Source: JAGQPD01 sp020426865
GTDB lineage: Bacteria; Planctomycetota; Planctomycetia; Pirellulales; Pirellulaceae
Length of the DNA stretch: 64,000 bases
Direction of reading: 5' to 3'
NCBI GenBank assembly: GCA_041399065.1
Contig: JAWKTN010000002.1
Coordinates: forward strand, 682,001 to 746,000
Made by a program: the position numbers and the translations under genes. The notes below the pieces were generated by a model. That model was not told the origin of the DNA, did no database searches, and saw nothing but the letters and a program-made list of their open reading frames with translations. Below, one piece after another: positions 8,198 through 17,875 of the stretch. Position 1 is the stretch's first letter; the number at the start of each line of letters is the position of its first letter.

Positions 8198-9892
8198 ATG
8201 TCGGTGGTGTTGCTCCGTTTCGTGGCGTCGAGTTTGGTGGCCCTGGGTTTCGTGGCATCGTGTGGTTGCACGGAAAGTGAACCGGACACGGAAGCGATTG
8301 TCGTCAGTCAGGAGTCGCCGCAGCCATCGTCGCGCGCGGGTGGATCGCCGATCGATGCCCCGCGCACCGATGTGCGTGAACCAACGCTTGTGGAATCGAA
8401 TCTGCCATTGCCCGGGAGCAAGTCGGAGCCGGAGTTGGAGTCCTTGGCGGAGGGAGGGACCGTTGAGCCGACGGCCACCGAGTTGAATTCGAAGCCGGTC
8501 GCCGGTCGCGACACGGATTCGCCAGGGAGCTCGAATGCGGCAACCGAACCGAGCGGTGGCCGCACGATCCCGCAGCCGCGAAAATCGTTGGCCGACTTAT
8601 TGGTTGGGGACGATACATCGTCGTTGATCCCAACCGAGGAACATCGCCCGGAGCTGCCGGTCACGGAGCAACGGATTGATAACCAACGCGTGTCTGACAG
8701 TGGCATCCGCCGGCTGATTGGTAATTACGTAACAATTTACACCGACATTCCACCGCAGGCGGCGGTCGACGAGTTGCCGGCGGTGTTTGACCAGGCCGTT
8801 CCCCAATGGGCACGCTATTTTCACATACCACGAGAAAAATATGACCGTTGGAAGATGGTTGGCTACATCATGAAAGCCCCCGACCGTTTCCAACGCGCGG
8901 GATTGTTGCCGGCGGACTTGCCGCAATTCCTGCATGGCTATCAACGCAACAACGAATTCTGGATGTATGAACAAGAATATGACTATTACCGTCGGCACTT
9001 GATGTTGCACGAAGCCACGCACGGATTCATGAATGCCGTTCTGGGAGGCGCTGGGCCTCCTTGGTATATGGAAGGAATGGCCGAACATCTCGGGACACAT
9101 AGCTGGCAAGACGGTAAACTGACGTTGGCGGTTTTCCCGACGGATCGACGCGACGTGCCCGGCTGGGGACGCGTCAAGCTGATCAAAGATGAATTTGCAG
9201 CCGGTCGAGGTATGATGCTCCGCGACATCATGCTGTTCGATAATCGCAGCCACCTGCAACTGCCACCCTACGCATGGAGTTGGGCGGCGGTGACGTTTCT
9301 CGACTCGCATCCCGAGTACCGGATGCGGTTCCGATCCATGCAAACGCATGTACATGACAATACCGTGAACTTCTCCGTTGAGCTACAAGAGCTGTTGGGG
9401 GCCGAACTGCGCGAAGTTGACGAACAATGGCAGATGTTTGTCGTTAATATGGAGTACGGCTACGACATCCAGCGCAATGCCGTGCAGTTTACCGCCGGCG
9501 AAGCAGTTCCGGCTCGCGGCGCAAGTGTCCGCATTCAATCGGACCGAGGTTGGCAATCCAGTGGTTATCGCTTCGAGGCCGGGCACCGGTATCGGATCTC
9601 GGCCACCGGTCGAGTGCAAATTGCTGAGCGGCCGGAAATCTGGTGGTCCGAAGCCAATGGTATTACGATCGATTATTTTGGCGGTTTTCCACTTGGGATG
9701 CTAATGGGCAAAGTGCGACTGGACGAACCGTCCGATGGCGTTGCAAATCTCGTTTCTCCCTCGCCGCTCAGTGACAACCAGACCGTGCAGGCAGACGCCT
9801 CCGGGACTCTTTATCTCAAGATCAACGACCATCCCAGCGGTTTGGCCGACAACGTGGGCGAGTATCTTGTCCGACTTGAACCGCTGGATTGA
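8198..9892 (+). CDS. Exported lipoprotein with gluzincin-like HEATH motif (DUF1570-like)
   Basis: From the ATG at 8198 the N-terminus is a lipoprotein signal (MSVVLLRFVASSLVALGF) with lipobox VASC, so the mature protein is probably lipidated. Residues about 25-150 are a Ser/Pro/Glu-rich linker. The central domain contains HEATHGFMN, matching the HExxH zinc motif, then GPPWYMEGMAEHLG, where a downstream Glu could be the third ligand as in peptidase-MA/DUF1570 proteins. The C-terminal 130 residues look like a beta-rich domain. An upstream ATG at 8051 is in frame but would bury the signal. It precedes glyA on the same strand. Proteolytic activity is inferred from motif only. Confidence 0.75.
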   Translation: MSVVLLRFVASSLVALGFVASCGCTESEPDTEAIVVSQESPQPSSRAGGSPIDAPRTDVREPTLVESNLPLPGSKSEPELESLAEGGTVEPTATELNSKPVAGRDTDSPGSSNAATEPSGGRTIPQPRKSLADLLVGDDTSSLIPTEEHRPELPVTEQRIDNQRVSDSGIRRLIGNYVTIYTDIPPQAAVDELPAVFDQAVPQWARYFHIPREKYDRWKMVGYIMKAPDRFQRAGLLPADLPQFLHGYQRNNEFWMYEQEYDYYRRHLMLHEATHGFMNAVLGGAGPPWYMEGMAEHLGTHSWQDGKLTLAVFPTDRRDVPGWGRVKLIKDEFAAGRGMMLRDIMLFDNRSHLQLPPYAWSWAAVTFLDSHPEYRMRFRSMQTHVHDNTVNFSVELQELLGAELREVDEQWQMFVVNMEYGYDIQRNAVQFTAGEAVPARGASVRIQSDRGWQSSGYRFEAGHRYRISATGRVQIAERPEIWWSEANGITIDYFGGFPLGMLMGKVRLDEPSDGVANLVSPSPLSDNQTVQADASGTLYLKINDHPSGLADNVGEYLVRLEPLD

Positions 9893-10040
9893 TGCCCCCG
9901 GGGACTTCAGGAACAGCCAGGGGATTCCAGCACCATTGACGGATTTGCCCCATCGCTGGACAATCACAACTGGAACGATATTGCTCACCGGACCAACCAT
10001 TGAAACAGCTAGGCGATCGCCGACCAAGGAACCTTGATTA

Positions 10041-11297
10041 ATGAACAATTTGCAGCAGAACGACCCCGAAGTCTGGCAAGCGATCCAGGCCGAATACGAC
10101 CGCCAGCAGGATGGCCTGGAAATGATCGCGAGCGAGAACTACACCAGTTGTGCTGTCATGCAGGCCGTCGGTAGCGTCTTGACCAACAAATACGCCGAAG
10201 GATATCCCGGACGCCGTTATTATGGCGGCTGCGAGTTCGTTGATGTTGTCGAAGACCTCGCTCGCGATCGCGCCAAGCGACTATTCGGGGCACAACATGC
10301 GAATGTCCAACCGCATTCGGGATCGCAGGCTAACATGGCGGTCTATCTCACCGTACTGGAGCCGGGCGATACGGTCCTGGGGTTGGATTTGGCACATGGC
10401 GGGCACCTGACGCATGGGATGAAGTTGAATATCTCCGGCAAGCTGTATCGGTTTCTCAACTATGGGGTAACACCCGACACGCACCGGATCGACTTTGACC
10501 AAGTGGCTCGGTTGGCGCGTGAACATCGTCCGAAGTTGATTGTCGCGGGCGCGAGTGCCTATCCGCGAGAGATACCGCACGACACATTTGCGGAAATCGC
10601 CAGCGAAGTAAGGGCCAAGTTATTCGTAGACATGGCGCATTACGCGGGGCTAGTCGCTGCTGGCTTGCACCACAATCCTGTACCCGTAGCGGATTTTGTC
10701 ACCACGACGACTCATAAGACACTTCGCGGTCCGCGAGCTGGGCTGACGATGTGCCGGGAAGAATATGCCAAAGACATCGACCGGAGCGTCTTTCCAGGCC
10801 TGCAGGGTGGCCCTTTGATGCACGTTGTGGCCGGCAAGGCGGTTTGCTTTGGCGAAGCGTTACAGCCCGAGTTCAGGACATACGCGGCGAAGATTATCGA
10901 AAACGCGAAAACGCTCGCCGAAACGCTGCTCGACGGCGGCCTGTCGCTGGTCAGCGGCGGCACCGACAACCATTTGATGTTGGTCGATGTTACTGCCTTG
11001 GGAATTGGCGGCAAGGTTGCCGAAGAAACCCTGGGGAATTGCGGAATCACGGTCAACAAGAACATGATACCGTTCGATCAACGCAAACCGATGGACCCCT
11101 CAGGGATTCGCGTGGGGACCCCGGCCCTGACAACTCGTGGAATGGGAGTCAACGAAATGAAGGCGATCGGCCGATGGATGTTGGACGCGTTGCGGAACGC
11201 CGATGACACAGCATTGCACCAGCGTATCCACGGTGAGGTAACGCGGCTGTGTGCGGAGTTCCCGGTACCCGCAGCTGCCATGGAAGCAGTGAAATAA
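10041..11297 (+). CDS. glyA: Serine hydroxymethyltransferase
   Basis: This PLP enzyme interconverts serine and glycine while charging tetrahydrofolate with a one-carbon unit, feeding purine and thymidylate synthesis. The N-terminal DGLEMIASENYTS, the YAEGYPGRRYYGGCEFVD block, PHSGSQAN and the lysine motif TTTTHKTLRGPRAG (Lys226) are all clear. Length is 418 residues, standard for bacteria. AAGGAACC lies about 10 bases before the ATG. The response regulator gene follows after 19 bp, suggesting co-transcription. Confidence 0.97.
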   Translation: MNNLQQNDPEVWQAIQAEYDRQQDGLEMIASENYTSCAVMQAVGSVLTNKYAEGYPGRRYYGGCEFVDVVEDLARDRAKRLFGAQHANVQPHSGSQANMAVYLTVLEPGDTVLGLDLAHGGHLTHGMKLNISGKLYRFLNYGVTPDTHRIDFDQVARLAREHRPKLIVAGASAYPREIPHDTFAEIASEVRAKLFVDMAHYAGLVAAGLHHNPVPVADFVTTTTHKTLRGPRAGLTMCREEYAKDIDRSVFPGLQGGPLMHVVAGKAVCFGEALQPEFRTYAAKIIENAKTLAETLLDGGLSLVSGGTDNHLMLVDVTALGIGGKVAEETLGNCGITVNKNMIPFDQRKPMDPSGIRVGTPALTTRGMGVNEMKAIGRWMLDALRNADDTALHQRIHGEVTRLCAEFPVPAAAMEAVK

Positions 11298-11316
11298 CGC
11301 CACAGGGAGGAACGAC

Positions 11317-11802
11317 ATGTCTGCAGCCAACCGCATCTTGATCGCCGACGACAACGAAGCGAACGTAGAACTGCTGGAGGCGTTCTTGGCGGGCATCGAA
11401 TGTGAGGTCGACGTCGCCGTCAACGGCCAAGATACGCTCGACAAGGTCGCCAGCTTCCAACCTGACCTGATCCTGCTCGACGTAATGATGCCCAAACTCA
11501 GCGGATTTGAAGTCTGCAAGAAGCTCAAGGAACATCCCGATACTCGCCGGATCATGATCCTGATGGTGACGGCGTTGAACGAATTGGGCGACATTGAACG
11601 GGCGGTGGCAGCTGGCACGGATGATTTCCTGTCCAAACCCGTGCAAAAGCTGGAGCTGCTAAAACGTGTCCAGAACATGTTGCGACTGAAGGACGTAGAA
11701 GACGAGAACGAACGATTGCGACAATACATCCAGGACATGGAAGACCAGGCCGGCCCCAACGATCCATCCGACCCTGATCGTCCGTCCGACCGTCCATCGT
11801 GA
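11317..11802 (+). CDS. Single-domain response regulator with C-terminal coiled coil
   Basis: A CheY-type receiver domain with acidic pair D11/D12, phospho-acceptor D55 in LLDVMMPKLSG, T85 and K107. After residue 125 comes a short heptad-like helix (EDENERLRQYIQDME) and a Pro/Asp/Ser tail, so there is no DNA-binding output domain. GGGAGG lies 7 bases before the ATG. No histidine kinase is adjacent, making it an orphan whose output is probably protein-protein interaction. Confidence 0.92.
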   Translation: MSAANRILIADDNEANVELLEAFLAGIECEVDVAVNGQDTLDKVASFQPDLILLDVMMPKLSGFEVCKKLKEHPDTRRIMILMVTALNELGDIERAVAAGTDDFLSKPVQKLELLKRVQNMLRLKDVEDENERLRQYIQDMEDQAGPNDPSDPDRPSDRPS

Positions 11803-12019
11803 TCGATTGGAATGCAAGCTGGACCATTTCACGGGATGGCACAGTCACGGGATGGCAGGGACCGAAAACCGACGATTTCGGCTTACCTTACCTGTCAGCC
11901 ACGGCGGCGACCACAAATATCTTGCCCTGCGCACCCCGGGCGGAGTATCCTTAATGGTGGTAGCCAGCAAGACTAACTGGCTGGCAGAATGCCGGGCTTA
12001 CGCCAGAGGATAGCGGAAT

Positions 12020-13957
12020 ATGTTGCAACATCGAGGTAGTTGGAGGAGCTGGACTGGTCCTGCAAAGTGGCCGGGTCTGGCGCTCTTGTTGACGATTGTC
12101 GCTCACGTCGCGTCGGCGGGCGCGGGCCCTGCTGTGGAAACGAACGCACAACCAGCGTCGACTTCGGAACGTACGACTTCGACACACATCGCCGAATTGA
12201 TCGAGCAGTTGGCGGCGGACGAATATATTTTGCGGGAGAAGGCCCAGTCGGAGTTGCTGAGTTTGGGGCAACCGGCCTACGACTTGCTGATCGAAGCATG
12301 CGAAAACCCAGACATCGAGATTCGGTTGCGCGCCCGCAAGATGATCAGCCAGTTGCGGATTCAGTGGATCCGCGCCGATGATTCGGCGGCCGTAAAGGAT
12401 CTGCTCCGGGACTACGACGATTTAGCGGCCAACGATCGTTTGCGGATGGTGACGAAATTGGCGAGGTTTTCTGGAGCGGAAGCGATTCCAGCGATGTGCC
12501 GCATCGCGAGGTTCGATGAATCGGAGTTATTGGCACGTCAGGCCGCATTGGCCGTCCTGAAAAAGGACCTGCCCGAAGAGACACAGAGTCGTCAGAATCT
12601 ATTGAGCGCAATAAGCCGAGCCGTTGGGAACAGTAAGCGAGTCCCTGCGCGTTGGATTCGGGCCTATGCCGATTCGGCAGTCGATCCCACCTCCGCCGTC
12701 GATGCCTGGAAGGAATTGTACGACGACGAAGTCGAAGCGTACCACAACCTGCCAACAGACAGTACCTTGGACTATGTACAGAGCCTTTCGCGAGAGCGTG
12801 TTGAGTTGTTGCTCGAATTGGGACGCTCCGATGAAGCCGCCGCGGTGATGTTGGCACTTGCCGACGTTCGCGCCGAACTGACAGACTTGCTTGAGATCGT
12901 CGATTGGATGATGGACCATCAGGCATATGCAACCTTGGAGGAACTGGCGAAGCGTCATTCGGACGTATTTTATGCCAGCGCTCCGCTTGTTTATCGATTG
13001 GCCGAAATGCATCGACTTCGGAACGAGCCGGAGCGAGCGGCAGAACTGGCAAAGCAAGCCCATGAAGTCGTCGCCGGCGACTTGACCGGGCGCATCACAA
13101 CCGCGCTGGTACTGGAAAGACGGGGAATTCTCGATTGGGCCGAAGTTGAGCTGCGAAAGGCGATTGAGATGTCGATGGCAGCTGACAATCCGTCCCTCGC
13201 AGCAGAGGCCACCACGCGAGTTACGCTTTCGGAAATGTTGCATGATCAACACCGGGACGATGAAGCCGCCCTGACCCTACAGCCATTAGTCGACCGGATG
13301 GAGAAAGATGAATCGATCCGCGAAGCAATGGAAAACAACGAGGTCCCTCGCACTCCCGGGGAATTCGTCGCGCGCATGAATTTTTTCTATGCTGTGCATC
13401 TGCAACGGCAATCGGATCACGACCAACAGGAGATTCGTAATCGTCTGGAAGCAGCAATCGCAGGAGATCCACAGGATGCTGACGTCTTGATTGCCATGTA
13501 TCGACTACCCAATTCCGATGAAGCTTGGCAGAACAAGGCCAAAATTCACATTCAAGGTGCCGCACAACAGTTCCGACGAGAGATCGTGGCCTATGAAAAC
13601 CGTGTGCAATTGAACGATGGTTTTGAATTGACGGAACATTTCGAACGGGCGTTGGCCAATTCGTGCAACCAATACGCATGGCTTGTCAGTAATACCGAGG
13701 GGGACTACCAGGACGCGCTGCGAAAGAGCGAACGATCGCTGGAACTGATGCCCGATACTGCCGGATTCCTCGACACTCTCGGTCGATGCCATTACGCGGT
13801 GGGGGATTTGGAACGTGCCGTCGAAATCCAACGACGCGCCGTGGAATTGGAACCCCATTCGGGTCTAATTCGCGGACAACTCGAATTCTTCGAGGCAGCC
13901 GCGAATGCTCGGAAGAATCAAGAGCCGCAGCAACAACCGCAACCGCAACAACCATGA
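12020..13957 (+). CDS. Exported TPR/HEAT-like protein
   Basis: A 645-residue protein with a likely N-terminal signal or anchor (WPGLALLLTIVAHVASAGAG, residues about 18-37). A HEAT-like block follows at 50-115 (LIEQLAADEYILREKAQSEL). The long remainder is helical with TPR-like pairs, clearest at about 580-625 (DTLGRCHYAVGDLERAVEIQRRAVELEPHSG). It ends in a Gln/Pro tail. The DUF2752 gene overlaps its stop by 4 bases (ATGA), so the two are translationally coupled. It probably acts as a scaffold in the cell envelope; no enzymatic motif is visible. Confidence 0.8.
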   Translation: MLQHRGSWRSWTGPAKWPGLALLLTIVAHVASAGAGPAVETNAQPASTSERTTSTHIAELIEQLAADEYILREKAQSELLSLGQPAYDLLIEACENPDIEIRLRARKMISQLRIQWIRADDSAAVKDLLRDYDDLAANDRLRMVTKLARFSGAEAIPAMCRIARFDESELLARQAALAVLKKDLPEETQSRQNLLSAISRAVGNSKRVPARWIRAYADSAVDPTSAVDAWKELYDDEVEAYHNLPTDSTLDYVQSLSRERVELLLELGRSDEAAAVMLALADVRAELTDLLEIVDWMMDHQAYATLEELAKRHSDVFYASAPLVYRLAEMHRLRNEPERAAELAKQAHEVVAGDLTGRITTALVLERRGILDWAEVELRKAIEMSMAADNPSLAAEATTRVTLSEMLHDQHRDDEAALTLQPLVDRMEKDESIREAMENNEVPRTPGEFVARMNFFYAVHLQRQSDHDQQEIRNRLEAAIAGDPQDADVLIAMYRLPNSDEAWQNKAKIHIQGAAQQFRREIVAYENRVQLNDGFELTEHFERALANSCNQYAWLVSNTEGDYQDALRKSERSLELMPDTAGFLDTLGRCHYAVGDLERAVEIQRRAVELEPHSGLIRGQLEFFEAAANARKNQEPQQQPQPQQP

Positions 13958-14463
13958 CAACGAATGATGTCCGCGCTGCTGCGGTAGAGACGGGGACACG
14001 CGACACGAGCCGTTTACGTCTTGAAGGTAATGGTTCGAATAGTGTTGCAGCACAATTGCATTGGATATTTCTGATTGCCAGCTTGGCGATCCTGTTTGCT
14101 GCTCTCGCACTTCGCCCCCCCACGCAATCGCAATTGAGCGTTCCAGGGTCGCACCTGGCGATGCCCGAACTGTGCATGTCGCGCCGGATCATTGGACTGT
14201 CCTGTCCCGGCTGCGGACTGACGCGAACGTTCGTAAGTCTCGCCCACGGTCAATGGGAGGCAGCTTGGCGCTATAACCCAGTGGGAATTCTGTTGTTCGT
14301 CGCGGTCGCCTTTCAAGTCCCGCTGCGTATACTCCAATTATGGCGCATTGGTTGCGAAAAACCGCCGATCGACCTAAGGTGGGGTTACGGCATCATGATC
14401 GCCATTTGCATTGCGCTGTTCGTGCAATGGATCGTCCGATTTTCGCTGGGGACACTGCCGTAA
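13954..14463 (+). CDS. DUF2752 membrane protein
   Basis: A 169-residue protein with an N-terminal membrane helix (IFLIASLAILFAALAL), the DUF2752 signature GLSCPGCGLTRTFVSLAHG, and two more hydrophobic helices (GILLFVAVAFQV and IMIAICIALFVQWIV). The start at 13954 overlaps the stop of the TPR gene by 4 bases; the frame stays open further upstream but that part overlaps coding sequence. DUF2752 has no established biochemical role; the CPGCG motif suggests metal binding or a redox pair near the membrane. Confidence 0.85.
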   Translation: MTTNDVRAAAVETGTRDTSRLRLEGNGSNSVAAQLHWIFLIASLAILFAALALRPPTQSQLSVPGSHLAMPELCMSRRIIGLSCPGCGLTRTFVSLAHGQWEAAWRYNPVGILLFVAVAFQVPLRILQLWRIGCEKPPIDLRWGYGIMIAICIALFVQWIVRFSLGTLP

Positions 14464-14484
14464 CGAGCTCACGGAGATACAAGG

Positions 14485-15297
14485 ATGAAGCAAATCTCGA
14501 TCGCTAACGGCTCTGTATTGAATGTGCACGACGAGGGACGCGGACCAATCTTGTTACTTGTCCACGGATTTCCGTTGGACCATTCGATGTGGGACGGGCA
14601 AATCGCTGGGCTTGCCGATCGCTTTCGCGTGATTGCCCCCGATCTCTCCGGGTTTGGCCGAAGCACGTTTCGCACGGACTTTGATCAGCAATCGCCCGTC
14701 ACGACCATGGAAACCTTCGCCGATGAACTGGCCGCATTGCTCGACGCCCTGCAGGTTCAGCAGAAAATTTCGTTGTGCGGATTGTCGATGGGCGGCTACA
14801 TCGCCTGGCAATTCTGGCGCCGCCATCGCCGACGTTTGGACAAACTCATCGTGTGCGATACCCGTGCTGGCGCCGACCCACCGGAAGTAGCACGCGGCCG
14901 GCAGCTGATGGCGCAGCGAGTCCTCGAGGAAGGTGCGGCACCGGTTGCGGAAACCATGCGTCCCAAACTGTTTGCTGATGCGACGCACAACCGGTCACCC
15001 GCAATCGTTGCGCAGACCGTGCAGGTGATGCTCGATACGTCGCCGTTGGCAATCGCGGCCGCTCAGAATGGGATGGCACAGCGTCCGGATGTGACGAGCT
15101 GGCTACCACAAATCGACGTTCCCACATTGGTCCTCGTGGGACAATCAGACGTCATTTCGCCCGTAGCGGAAATGAGAGATATCGCTGCAGCGATTCCTCG
15201 GGCTGCGTTTGTTGAAATCGCCGGCGCCGGCCACATGGCGCCTTTGGAAGATCCCGCCGCAGTCAACGCAGCAATCGCTGCTCATTGCGCCGGATAG
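14485..15297 (+). CDS. Alpha/beta hydrolase
   Basis: A 270-residue alpha/beta-fold hydrolase with oxyanion loop HGFPLDHSMW, nucleophile elbow GLSMGG, an acidic residue in VLVGQSDVISP, and the catalytic His in AGAGHMAPLEDP. Arrangement and length match the 3-oxoadipate enol-lactonase/esterase group, but the substrate cannot be inferred. It lies 21 bp after the DUF2752 gene on the same strand and ends this co-directional run. Confidence 0.88.
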   Translation: MKQISIANGSVLNVHDEGRGPILLLVHGFPLDHSMWDGQIAGLADRFRVIAPDLSGFGRSTFRTDFDQQSPVTTMETFADELAALLDALQVQQKISLCGLSMGGYIAWQFWRRHRRRLDKLIVCDTRAGADPPEVARGRQLMAQRVLEEGAAPVAETMRPKLFADATHNRSPAIVAQTVQVMLDTSPLAIAAAQNGMAQRPDVTSWLPQIDVPTLVLVGQSDVISPVAEMRDIAAAIPRAAFVEIAGAGHMAPLEDPAAVNAAIAAHCAG

Positions 15298-15416
15298 CAT
15301 CGACACCGGACCCTACAGCACCCACTATCATTTGCCAAAAAACATCATCCTGCCCCTCATCATCCTGCCTTCCCTCCGGCGCCGGGAAATAGGCAGCACG
15401 ATCGGGGGTAGGTGGC

Positions 15417-15956
15417 TCAAGGCAATCGAAACTGCGATTGCACTTTCACGATCGCATAATCATCAGGGAACGTGTGAAACGATTTTACCGTTACACGTCG
15501 CTGTCGCGATTCGATGTTGATGTAGCTGATGGCCCCGAGTGCCATGCGGCCGCTCGAATCAAAGCGTTGCAGCATGCTATGTTCGGAAACGTCGGCGGTC
15601 AGCTGTTCCTGGAAGGCCCAAAAGAACGCTGGTTCGACTGGTTCTAGCTGGAATGCCACTTCGTACGTCACACCTCCGCGACAATCCAATCGATCTTTTT
15701 GTTTGCCGTACAGGCGCCATTTCATCATCCGCCGCTTCTCGGGCAACGGATGATTTGCCGCCGAGGCAACTTCGGTGAGCGTCAGCCCATCATGTCGCCA
15801 GGTCGCCACGTGCCCGGCATTGGTAATGTCCACTGTGATTGAATAGTCCGCGCGCTCGATCGTGCGCGACTGATGGACCTTGAAGAGTTCCGGATGAACG
15901 GCGCGACCGTAAACTTGAAACAGTAGTTCTGTAACTTTCGGACGAACTATCAACAC
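15417..15956 (-). CDS. DUF2617 family protein
   Basis: A 179-residue protein beginning MLIVRPKVTELLFQVYGRAVHP, which I recognise as the DUF2617 pattern. It is soluble, rich in beta-strand-like segments, with no signal peptide and no catalytic motif I can name. The family is of unknown function. It converges with the hydrolase gene and lies 245 bp downstream of the CPBP protease gene on the same strand. Confidence 0.65.
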   Translation of the reverse strand: MLIVRPKVTELLFQVYGRAVHPELFKVHQSRTIERADYSITVDITNAGHVATWRHDGLTLTEVASAANHPLPEKRRMMKWRLYGKQKDRLDCRGGVTYEVAFQLEPVEPAFFWAFQEQLTADVSEHSMLQRFDSSGRMALGAISYINIESRQRRVTVKSFHTFPDDYAIVKVQSQFRLP

Positions 15957-16201
15957 AGTACTTCACCCTCGTTGAAACGTATATGGATCAATTATCGGCT
16001 TGCGCCAAACCGACATTATAGTAACGTTGTTCGAAGGTCACAAACACACTTTTCTTTTCTTCGCGCCGAACGAAAAATGGGGTTGACAAAGCCGTCGTTC
16101 GACATCCAATCTCACGCTAGCATTCTTCCGCGAGTTGCAGCAGCGAACGGGAGGGGGATAGGTGTTCCGTCCGACCGGCAAGTCAAGTTGACGTGGCGTT
16201 T

Positions 16202-17005
16202 TCAGCTACTGTAGAAGAGCCCAACGAGCAGGTCGTACAAGGCGTGTGCACCGACGGTAATCCCGAAACCGCGTCTGACGAACAGCACGCCGAAGAAGAT
16301 TCCAGCGAGGAAGCGAAACGTGAAGCTATACCAGGCGAATGTCTCACCGAAACCCGCGAAGGCTTGAAAATGTGCGGCGGAAAAGCAGATGCTACTTACA
16401 CCAATCGCTGCCCAGAGACTAACTCGCGGCGACTCGCCCCAATGAAACAACACGTTACCAATGGCAGGAATCAGTAACAGTCGAAACAGGAGTTCTTCGT
16501 AGATGCCTGCGCCCAGAAATCCCAACAGGTGTGCGGCGGAGGCGCCTGAACGGCTAGTGGCAACTGTTGTGTCACAAGCAGGAGCGCCAATATCAGCTAA
16601 TACGGCGGCTACGATTTGAGCGATGACGATCAGTGCGATACCGAACGCGGTGGACTCCATCCACATCAGCGAAAAGATGCTTGGCGTCATCCGCCACTTT
16701 TCACGCAGCACATGATGCCAGGCCAATAGCAGAGTAACGGTCAATGACGGCAGCAGAAAATACTGTCCGAATCCAATCAAATCGAGAGCCATCCGCAGCC
16801 AGACATCGACGCCGTTGCGCATGGCGTCGGGCCCGAGTATCAAAATACCGACCTCGTAGGCAATCAGCATTGGGGCGATAAACACGAGGCTCGCTAAGGG
16901 GCGCGACGAGACTGTCCAATAACAAATCGGGTTGGTCGTGCCATCACAGACCTGTTCCTGCTGATTGTCCGCGTCGCCAATATTATTTAACAGTCCTTCC
17001 GCCAT
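16202..17005 (-). CDS. CPBP-family intramembrane metalloprotease (Rce1-like)
   Basis: A 267-residue multi-pass protein with at least six hydrophobic helices. The family motifs are present: GAGIYEELLFRLLL (EExxxR), FSAAHF, and GITVGAHALYDLLVG with the conserved His near the C-terminus. These residues form the metal site of Rce1-type membrane proteases, which cleave prenylated proteins in eukaryotes and process peptides or provide immunity in bacteria. The first 30 residues are polar and acidic. It stands alone, divergent from the glycosylase gene with a 213-bp gap. Confidence 0.88.
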   Translation of the reverse strand: MAEGLLNNIGDADNQQEQVCDGTTNPICYWTVSSRPLASLVFIAPMLIAYEVGILILGPDAMRNGVDVWLRMALDLIGFGQYFLLPSLTVTLLLAWHHVLREKWRMTPSIFSLMWMESTAFGIALIVIAQIVAAVLADIGAPACDTTVATSRSGASAAHLLGFLGAGIYEELLFRLLLIPAIGNVLFHWGESPRVSLWAAIGVSSICFSAAHFQAFAGFGETFAWYSFTFRFLAGIFFGVLFVRRGFGITVGAHALYDLLVGLFYSS

Positions 17006-17218
17006 CGCCTTTGTCCCAGATGCGCATCCGTCTCACTTGGCCACCTTGTTGGCTCTCGTTATATTTCGGAACGAGCCAGCTTGAATCTCAGTCGTACCGC
17101 GAGTCGACCGATTATGACGATATCGCTGGCCACTTGGCATCACTCTGGAACGTACGTGGCGGTTGGAATTGTTATCATAACCATCACTTTTATCGCGACC
17201 ATCACATTATTCTGATCC

Positions 17219-17875
17219 ATGACATTACACGAAGCGTACGATCGACTTTGGAATGCCTACGGCCCTCAGGGCTGGTGGCCCGGCGAGACAACGATCGAAA
17301 TCGTCGTCGGAACGATTCTGACCCAAAACACAAGCTGGAAAAACGTTGAGCGGGCGATCGAGAATCTCCGCGATGTCGGCCTGTTGGATTCTCAACGGCT
17401 CCACACGATCGATATCGACGAACTGGCCGAGATCATTCGCCCTGCCGGCTACTACCGCTTGAAAGCGAGGCGTTTGAAGAATCTATTGCAGCTGGTGCAT
17501 ACGCAGTACTCCGGCCAGTGGCAGGAGCTATTTTCGCTTGATACAAATTCGTTGCGTGAAACATTGTTGTCTGTCAATGGCATCGGCCCGGAGACGGCCG
17601 ATTCGATCGCCCTGTACGCAGCAAATAAACCGACGTTCGTAATCGACGCCTACACGGCCCGCGTGCTGAAACGGCACGGTTGGATTGACTTCGAGGCCGG
17701 CTACGTCGAGATGCAAGAACTGTTTCACGACCAACTGGAACAGAACGTGTTGCTGTTCAACGAATACCATGCTTTGATCGTCCGCGTCGGCAAAGAACAC
17801 TGCGGTACCCAACCCAAATGCAATGGCTGTCCCCTGCAGGAGCTGTTGCCCGAGTCGGGCGTGCAAACGGCCTAG
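17219..17875 (+). CDS. Endonuclease III-related HhH-GPD DNA glycosylase (MagIII-like)
   Basis: A 218-residue base-excision repair glycosylase. WWPGETTIEIVVGTILTQN, GYYRLKARRLKNL and the helix-hairpin-helix LLSVNGIGPETADSI followed by VIDAYTARV (catalytic Asp) match the 3-methyladenine glycosylase III / endonuclease III-related group. The Lys of bifunctional endonuclease III, within GVGRKTA, is replaced (GIGPETA), so a monofunctional glycosylase is likely. The C-terminal cluster motif has only three Cys (CGTQPKCNGC), the fourth being absent, so a classical 4Fe-4S cluster is doubtful. Its stop overlaps the convergent radical SAM gene by 4 bp. Confidence 0.85.
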   Translation: MTLHEAYDRLWNAYGPQGWWPGETTIEIVVGTILTQNTSWKNVERAIENLRDVGLLDSQRLHTIDIDELAEIIRPAGYYRLKARRLKNLLQLVHTQYSGQWQELFSLDTNSLRETLLSVNGIGPETADSIALYAANKPTFVIDAYTARVLKRHGWIDFEAGYVEMQELFHDQLEQNVLLFNEYHALIVRVGKEHCGTQPKCNGCPLQELLPESGVQTA

